From Styela clava (taxonomy: Eukaryota > Chordata > Ascidiacea > Stolidobranchia > Styelidae): DNA of 64,000 bases. Location: the NCBI RefSeq assembly GCF_964204865.1, contig NC_135263.1, forward strand, positions 9,221,426 to 9,285,425, written 5' to 3'. A program made the translations under genes and the position numbers. How positions within the stretch are numbered: the stretch's first letter is position 1; each line of letters starts with the position of its first letter. Below, in pieces: positions 56,601 to 64,000 of the stretch. The notes beneath the pieces were generated by a model. The model was not told the DNA's origin. It was given only the letters and a program-made list of their open reading frames with translations, and did not search any database.

Positions 56601-58085
56601 TTCATACATATAACTCATTTATGTTTATTTATTTTATATGATTCCGTTTCTAAATATATGAACAATGCAGCACATTCAAAATTCATCCTCAGGTTAAATT
56701 TTTCTGACGCAGCATCTCACATTCGCTTGCAATGCGTTTGGGCAATATTCGGCTTCCGCCTAATTAGAAAATGTTTGAGGGGCTTAGCATTGGGAGCTGG
56801 ACAAACTGTCGCCGACATATGACACTGATGGGATCCCAATATCAAACGAATTTACTTGACCCAGGCTTTTTTTGCTGACCGCTGACGGAGCATACGAGTC
56901 TGCCACACCCAAATCTTTCAAAAAGCCACGCTGTCGTGTAAATTGGGCAAGGCACACTAATCCTGATGAGACAGAAGTATTTTTAACATATTGTCCAGGC
57001 TTGCTTATTCTTAACATTATACCTAATTAACTGGGGTTTACTTGATTCTAATAATGTTTTGGTAAATGATATTCACACAAAAGATACTTCAAATATATGT
57101 AGTCGAACCAATGTATAACAGTTCACCCAAGTTTGATACTGACATTAAATTTGATTTTCCTAAATTTAATACTTAAATCTGTTTGATCCGGTTTTGGGTA
57201 GTATCTAGATTTCATTTATGCTGTTATTTGTTATTATGCCAAAGAGTCTATAATTGGCCTCAACCCCTGTTCCCTTCTAGACTGGCATCTATAAGGTAAA
57301 CAATTTCAATATTTGGCGCCAGTTCTCGATCGCGACTATGCAATTTCAACTGATAAGATGAACACAAGTGTATATGTAATTTGTTCAGACAAACAACGTT
57401 ACTGAATAATCTGTCGCAAGAAGACGACATAATTCAGAAGCAATGAATACTTTTGAATAAAATCAGAAACATAACTAGTAGGCTATGTAGTTGGATTTCA
57501 ACTTGCATCGAACCGGGTATTGTTAAGCCTGGACCGTAGCTTGCTCGTGTCCAGCTGTGAGGGGATCACAAAAAACAGTAGAATACTGTATATGTATATT
57601 AGCTATTCAATAATCGTGAAATGTCTACATAATTTACTCATCTTCGCTAATGTTTACCAACAAAGTTCAAATCTTTATTTAAATTCATTATGTATGCATA
57701 AAACTTGTCTGGTCAAACTTGACGATTTAGTTTGAATGTGTGGTTATACTTGTAATAAACTGTGTATTCAGCACATAACTCAGTGCAGACACAGGCGCCG
57801 TTTCAGAGGATTCTCTAATAGTGCATTATCCAATCCATCCCTTTTTAAACGGCATAGTATGCATACAGTGGTTAAGCCGTTCAGTCGAAAGCATGACGAC
57901 AATAAACCATCAGTTATTGACAAACTGCGCCGTATTTTTTTCTGCTATCGAAAAAAATGAATAAGTCACAAAAAACAAACGTTGCATTCAAATTGTCAAA
58001 CGTAGATTTTTTTTGTGTTTCTCGCACTGTGCACTGCCTTAAAAACGAAAGTTTTTCTTGTGAATTCTTTGAAAGAATGATCCAG

Positions 58086-58184
58086 GTTCTTCTGGGCGGC
58101 GTTTCAAAGTTTGAAGTGACACAAAATGACTTGTCGACGGGTGATGAGAAGCGCGCGCAAAATGTCGGATTACTTGCTTGTGCG
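58086..58184 (+). other. Low-confidence candidate exon, 33 codons
   Basis: The sequence between an AG (58084-58085) and a GTATGT donor (58185-58190) is 99 bases, phase 0 on both sides. It reads VLLGGVSKFEVTQNDLSTGD followed by EKRAQNVGLLACA. Its composition is more protein-like and GC-richer than its surroundings. It cannot follow the 53562 exon directly, because that exon ends in phase 2. No family is recognised. Confidence 0.2.
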
Positions 58185-59886
58185 GTATGTAAACGACTTC
58201 GCGATTGACAATCGACACACTACGGTAATTTGAGATGAAATTTCCCGCATAACCGTTATCCTCTCTTCAGTCAATGAGCGTGACGGCCCGGGGTCGCAAG
58301 GGACACGCTTCTATTCCCAGGTAGCGTGCTATGCACACGAAAAGTATCAACCCACTATTTCCTTTGTTGACACTTTCGCACGACATTACCGTCTTAAGTA
58401 AAGGCCGTGTCAAAACTGACCCCTAAACTACCTGCATCCGGACTCGCCAACTCATTTGGCATAACGTTTCAATAGGCCTGTCAGACACTCCTCTATTTTT
58501 CCTTGCACGGCAGTAAGTTGACATCCGTTATATCGTAAAAATCATTTTGCATACGGACAAAAAACGTCTCTTGTCGACAACATTATAAGCGCACGAGATG
58601 GGTTGCTCTATTTTGTAGGATTTGCCTAATTGTACAATATGGTACAATTGTACCATATCGTCTCGTGCATTTTAGATTCATCATTTTAAACCCACAATGG
58701 TGCACATATGAAATGGGCGTTTAGAACCTTTCAAATTCCTGAATTTACTCTGTTTCTTCAAATTTTAGTGTCTGCCCATTTAAACGGAAAAGAGGATTAT
58801 GGAAAACAATAATCACAACACGATGAAAATATTATTTCTCCAAAATATTTATTTTGATTTATGCTAAATTATATGAGTCGTGCAAGACGAACCTAGTTTA
58901 AATATAGACATTTTTAGTACTAAACAGTACAATTCGAGCATATCAAAACTTTTTCACTCAACACTTTTTACCTTTGACCTCTCTGTGGTTCATGCCCAGT
59001 TTTGAAAGGGCTATTTTAGTCGGAATTAACAAATCGTTGTTTATGTGTCTATTCTCCTATTTATGAGCAAAGATGAACATGTAATAACAAAATATAAGGT
59101 AAATTGTTTTTGACTGTGTCACATCATGTATCGAAGGAATTGCTTTGTTATTTCTATTTGTCTACAAGTTCAATTTTGTTGAAAAACTGTAAATATAAGT
59201 AAGTGGACTCGATATTGAAACCATGTCGTTACAATATTTCAGTTTTTTCATTATTTATTGATCAGAGTAGCATTTTTGTTGATGACATTAAAAATACCTG
59301 AGTGAGTTTCCACCTTTTACTCTTAATCCGTGTAAATTATCTTCAGCTCATGATCGTTCACTGCTTCGATCACCATACCGCGTAGCAGCGTTGTACACCA
59401 TAATTTAATGAGTGCGAATTGTCACTGTGGCACGCCCGGCTATTTAATGAGTAATTACAGTAATTAAATTCTCAACTTTAACCACAATGAGCGACATAAC
59501 TTCACAAGACTAGTTTTTATCAGCTTGTTCTATGTAATCGAAATTTATAGTATAAAGTGCTTGTCATATTAAACGTTATTGTGCAAATCCATTTTGTTTC
59601 TAGTATATACTGAAAATCTACGAATATGGAGAAGAACTAGTTGCATATTCTGTTGTAAATCAGTCGAAAACAGAAACTCCAAGTCGTTGCGGGAAACACT
59701 GATAACTTTCAGGGACATCTCGTTTTATATCGGAAAAGTATAAAATTGACCGATATAATTATTCGTATAAAAGTTGAACAATTTTAAACTATTTGACCTT
59801 GAGTACTAAACTTTTTTAAAAATATTTGATAGCTTAAGTCACCATGTTTTTGAAATCGCGTGCGGTAAGATCAAATGTGTCAGTTT

Positions 59887-60035
59887 GACAGCTGCTCAGC
59901 GATGGCCTTGCCTAGCAGATTGATTACGATCAACATATAAACAAAACAGAGAAATATTTTCCATAAGTAACCACAGTTTAATGAGAACATCCCGGGTAGA
60001 TTAGTAAGTATTACCATGTTGTCAAAATATAAAAT
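59887..60035 (+). repeat. Dispersed duplicated block, copy 2
   Basis: GACAGCTGCTCAGCGATGGC, ATCAACATATAAACAAAACA and GTTGTCAAAATATAAAA match copy 1 at 44073-44200 in order and orientation, with a small insertion (CCATAAGTAACCACAG) in the middle. The two copies lie 15.8 kb apart. Confidence 0.7.
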
Positions 60036-63000
60036 CCGTTGTCTGCGCCTGATTACTAAACACGCCTTACGTAATTAAACCGAAATCTGCGAAAGAAAAA
60101 CGCATCGCTGATTTTTGACAGAAAAAATCACAATTACATTCAAAAATAAAATTATACAAACAATGTATTTTATGATTTTTTTTACTCTGCTACTGTTATG
60201 AAAATCAGCATTTTGTTTCAGTGGGTTTTAAAATCTTTTTCATAGCCTCAAATTATATGCCATACATCTTTAGTAATTCGTTATATTATCGTTGTTTTAA
60301 ATTCACGCAGTAGCACTTATTTTGCCATTTCATTGTATACATAGCTTATCAAGAAACATTTCGCCAACAAACGTATTTCTTAAATCGATACACGCAAATA
60401 GGTCTAGATAGCTTACTCTTCAAAAACAAATACGCTTTGTAAACAGGTGATGGTATGTAAGTTATGTACGTTGACAGCCAAAGGGAGTTGCAGGCATATT
60501 GTTGGTTACAATCTCCACACAACGGAACAGTCGAACAAATTTGTCAATTCAATTTAACTTGTTGATATCTGTGTATAACACATCAATAAATGCACCATTA
60601 AACAGACTGAAATTGTATGAATAATAAAATAAATAAAATTGAAACATTCATACTTGTTAAATATCCAAATTAGAAATTGCTCGTTTTTTTTTCTTCTATA
60701 TATATAGGACTAATTTATTACTCAGTGTGGTACCTCGCTAGCAGTACCTGATTGACTCAATAAATGTATTTTCACCAGAAAAGAGATGCAATGTTTGTGC
60801 AATTTTACGGCGCACTAAATGAACATTTTAAGTGTGGGGTAATCCATGAGAGTGGAGACGAAAGGCCGCTTTTACAAATTTTCTGGTTCACGCTAATCGA
60901 GAAAACTTTCCTCAAATTGACAAGCCCACTCCATCACTTTCCATATTGCATCTTACTTGGATTTCCGAAGACCTTATTTAAATAAACCTTTCGGAAAGTT
61001 AAAGCTAATTATCATTTTACCAAAGAATTTCACGCGAGTTGTCAACATTAGCAATTCAGTTGATTGGAAAACACTCGGTGTATACATTTTTGTCTGCTGT
61101 CCGCACAAATGGACAAAGTCAAACAAGTATGGCCGTGGAAACTGTCTAAAATAAATTTCTTGAAGTTATGCTGAATATTTACTTCTTATCAGTCGAGAGA
61201 GTGTACGGTAGTCCCGATTTATTTGCAGTTCTAGTTATATTAAACTGTTTTTAAATATCAGACTTAGATATGAATATTATTGCAACGCAATCTGAAAGTT
61301 GTCGCGCAATGTTTCTCTGGTTGTGCAAGCACAAGGGTTTCACCACATTTTCTAAAAATACGTTTGGTTACTTTACTGTATTGAAAACAATCCTCAACTT
61401 ATTAGTGAAATTTTTTTGCAGACATTTTACATGAAATACATGTGCCCATACCTCCCTCACTCCCACAAGAGATAAACAGTCTAAAATAAGTTTACTTCAT
61501 GAAAGAACTGTATAAATTAAGGAAGGTAAACCAGTCTATGCAATTATTAGTCGTGTTGCAAGAGTCTTGCATCCTTGCATTATATTCATACGAATCACCG
61601 ACTGATGGTTAAAAACATATATTGTTACTGATAGACTACGATTTTATTGAATAAAACTGAAATTTACGTAATACCAAGAATATTGGGTCTAAACAATCCC
61701 AACCAGACTATATGTCTTAACCAAGTTTTTGATTTTCACAAGACTGTTTATTGTCAGAGAAACAAACGAGATTTTGTTCTAGATCTTGACAGAATGATAA
61801 TCGACATAAGATATATTTGATATGGAAGACTGTTTCATTTCAAAATTTTATAAACAAATTCAGGCAAATACACAGAAAATTCCTAAAAATTTATCTGCAA
61901 AGATAGATTTGATTTATGAAGAAAAAAATTCAGAACATTTTTTTTATGGCTAGTCTGGTAGAAAAATTTGTTTGCATTTCTGACTGTTATGCTACAAAAT
62001 AGAATGCAACATTTAGCATACTGTTGCCATAGAAAACAATGATTGTAAATAAAATGATAAAGATGTTTTTGATATAAAGGGCCGTTTGTCATAAAATATA
62101 GGAATGTGTTAAAAATAATCTGCTGCAAATACGACATACTTTGAAAGAATTCAAATCGCTGTAGATTGCTTTCTCAAAATTACTCAAAATTATGTCATAT
62201 TTTAGGTTTGCTGCATATAAAAATTTAAATGATGAACATTGCTAAACAGGCACTAATTTTGGATATTGGTTATGAAAATATTAAAGCACAACAAATCTCT
62301 ACAAAACCTATAGAATTAATGTTACATAAGAATATGATACCAGAGTGTCGCTGCTTATGAGTGATTTTATTCATGAGAGCGTCTCTTGCTGCATACTAAG
62401 ACTTTATGCCATTCTTATAAAATGGCTTGGGCCCACTACGCCACATACAACGACCGAAAAACGAGAAAGTTAGACAAACATAGCGTGTGAAAATATGTTT
62501 GTATGCTTCGTAATTTGGTGGCCGTAAATTCAGAGGTATTTAATGCAACGCCATCAAACTAAAAACTTAAAAAGATCAAAACCTTTTTATTTGTATACCA
62601 CATCATAACCATTTGTCTGTAAAATGTTTTGTCAAAAGCGAGTATTTGCTAATAGCAAATACTACAAAATTGACATTAGACGGCGGAAGCATTGAAGTTT
62701 CGGCGATTGATACACATGATATATTCTTGTATTGTACGATATTATAATTGAAATCATTTCAAAATCATTGAAAGTAATTTTTATTATTGAAATATTTGTA
62801 GCTTGTCAAACACAGCCAATAAGCTAGCTTGTAATGTGAGCAAGGGTTCCACAAACAACATGTTTTTAAAGCGAAACGATCATTTACATCCGCCGACAAT
62901 ATAACACACGATTATATTGTGTGAGCGTTTTATATCGTTTTACAATACGATAAGCATAAGTTTCAATAGAATTGACTTTTTACCTGTTTAAATCGAGCAA

Positions 63001-64000
63001 TATCATACTAGTGTATTATGTCGTTCAATTGCTGCTTAGTTCTATTGCTGTTCTATTCCATCTTTTTGACTGTAATGTTAAATACATTTTGAGTCATCTT
63101 TTCAAATTTTATAAATGTTTTAATTTTTATGCATGAGCTATATTACAAGACCGTATCTTTGAACTATAATACGCCTCATCTGGGGCAGTATTTCTCGAGG
63201 TCAACGCCCTATGTCACAAATATAATTACGTTTGGATAAACTTTTTGTGGTTGTATAAAATATTTATTTACGTAATAAAGTTTTATAGTCTGGGTATAAA
63301 CTGGGCTAATTATTGTGTTATACAGTCAATACAAAGAGTTTATATTTGTTGGTTTGATTATTGAAGCAATTTCTGGACCTCTTTGAAAAAATAACACATT
63401 CATATATATACAATAAATACTACTAACAATTTTATAACAATTAAATTAAAAAATGATACAGTGTGATGTCATTGATGATTACAAATTGTAATAAACTGCA
63501 ATCACTCAAACACCCAGTACAAATAGTTAATTACTTATATATACACTTCGATTCATCAAAAAACTATTTCATTTACGTATATCTACAGATCACATTAAAA
63601 AATCTGTTTAATTTTGTCCACTGTATATACTAAACATAAAGCATTTTATGCTACTAGGCGTGCGTGGAATGTATCAATCAGATTGACTGAACAATCAATG
63701 TCCTGAACGAGATAATATTAGTCGATATACTTTTGAAGAATTTTCGTAAGCCGTATTCTATTCTAGATAAAATGCCAAAAATTGTTTGTTTTTTCAGGGA
63801 TTAATTAAAAAATGAATGCTGCAATAAGGGTTGCAGTGGCACTCGTGACTGGTGAAAATCGATTAATGTAATTCGCCAACGCTTGTAATTTCATTACAGA
63901 AAAGTTTATTTGGGTTCGTTAGAACAAAAATGAGTGAATAAAAAAACTCATTATGCATGCTTCGCTGAAAATTACCCAGAATGACTTTAGAAATATTATA

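Larger units (their letters stand above)
53687..64000. other. Gene-poor terminal region, possibly a large first intron
   Basis: About 10.3 kb without a certain exon. It holds a minus-strand open frame with balanced composition (56784-57017), GC-richer sequence with consecutive open frames at 57520-58208, a candidate exon at 58086-58184, and copy 2 of a dispersed block at 59887. No tRNA, rRNA or CRISPR-like structure is visible. Confidence 0.4.

Noticed and set aside
1-64000. CRISPR arrays, bacterial operons, rRNA genes
   Set aside because: The window is eukaryotic nuclear DNA with spliced genes; I saw no regularly spaced direct repeats, rRNA sequence or prokaryotic gene organisation.

Overview
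This is a 64-kb window of AT-rich metazoan nuclear DNA. It has spliced genes with GT-AG introns, animal-type housekeeping genes, and long gene-free stretches full of decayed DNA transposons. The organism is best guessed as an invertebrate deuterostome, possibly an ascidian tunicate. The compact intronless genes, a secreted C-type-lectin-like gene and an epsilon-type 14-3-3 fit that, but nothing in the window proves the species.

Layout. 1-6.9 kb: no intact gene; an inverted pair of related repeat fragments, two hAT-type elements (one with a perfect 8-bp target duplication), a hAT end, and the 3' end of an L1/Tx1-like LINE. 6.9-14.2 kb: three intronless minus-strand genes, TMEM242, listerin (LTN1) and the ATP synthase inhibitor IF1. 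TMEM242 helps assemble the ATP synthase c-ring and IF1 inhibits the same enzyme, so two functionally linked genes flank the ribosome-quality-control ligase. 14.2-18.9 kb: gene-free, with a hAT-like element and a cluster of ACCGGT motifs. 18.9-31.7 kb: four head-to-tail plus-strand genes. These are mitochondrial succinate-semialdehyde dehydrogenase, 14-3-3 epsilon, RNA polymerase subunit RPABC2 (POLR2F), and an eight-exon flavin-containing monooxygenase whose spliced reading frame I reconstructed (430 codons). 32.6-37.1 kb: a convergent four-exon gene for a secreted coiled-coil plus C-type-lectin-like protein (234 codons). Its introns carry a hAT-like element and two copies of a palindromic MITE, one of them nested in a second hAT element.

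37-64 kb is a gene desert of very AT-rich sequence. It holds a hAT transposase relic next to another short element, a retroelement tail with a GACA microsatellite, a dispersed duplicated non-coding block, and one convincing first exon. That exon starts at 53562, has a TATA box about 300 bp upstream, encodes a membrane or secretory N-terminus, and ends at a clean splice donor. It suggests that the rest of the window is the first intron of a gene that continues downstream.

The most useful observations are the four-copy palindromic MITE family, the nested insertions, the ATP-synthase-related pair around listerin, the lectin-like protein that lacks both cysteines of one conserved disulfide, and the unexplained first exon with its desert. 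I found no clearly new biological system. All family calls come from reading the translated sequence, without database searches.
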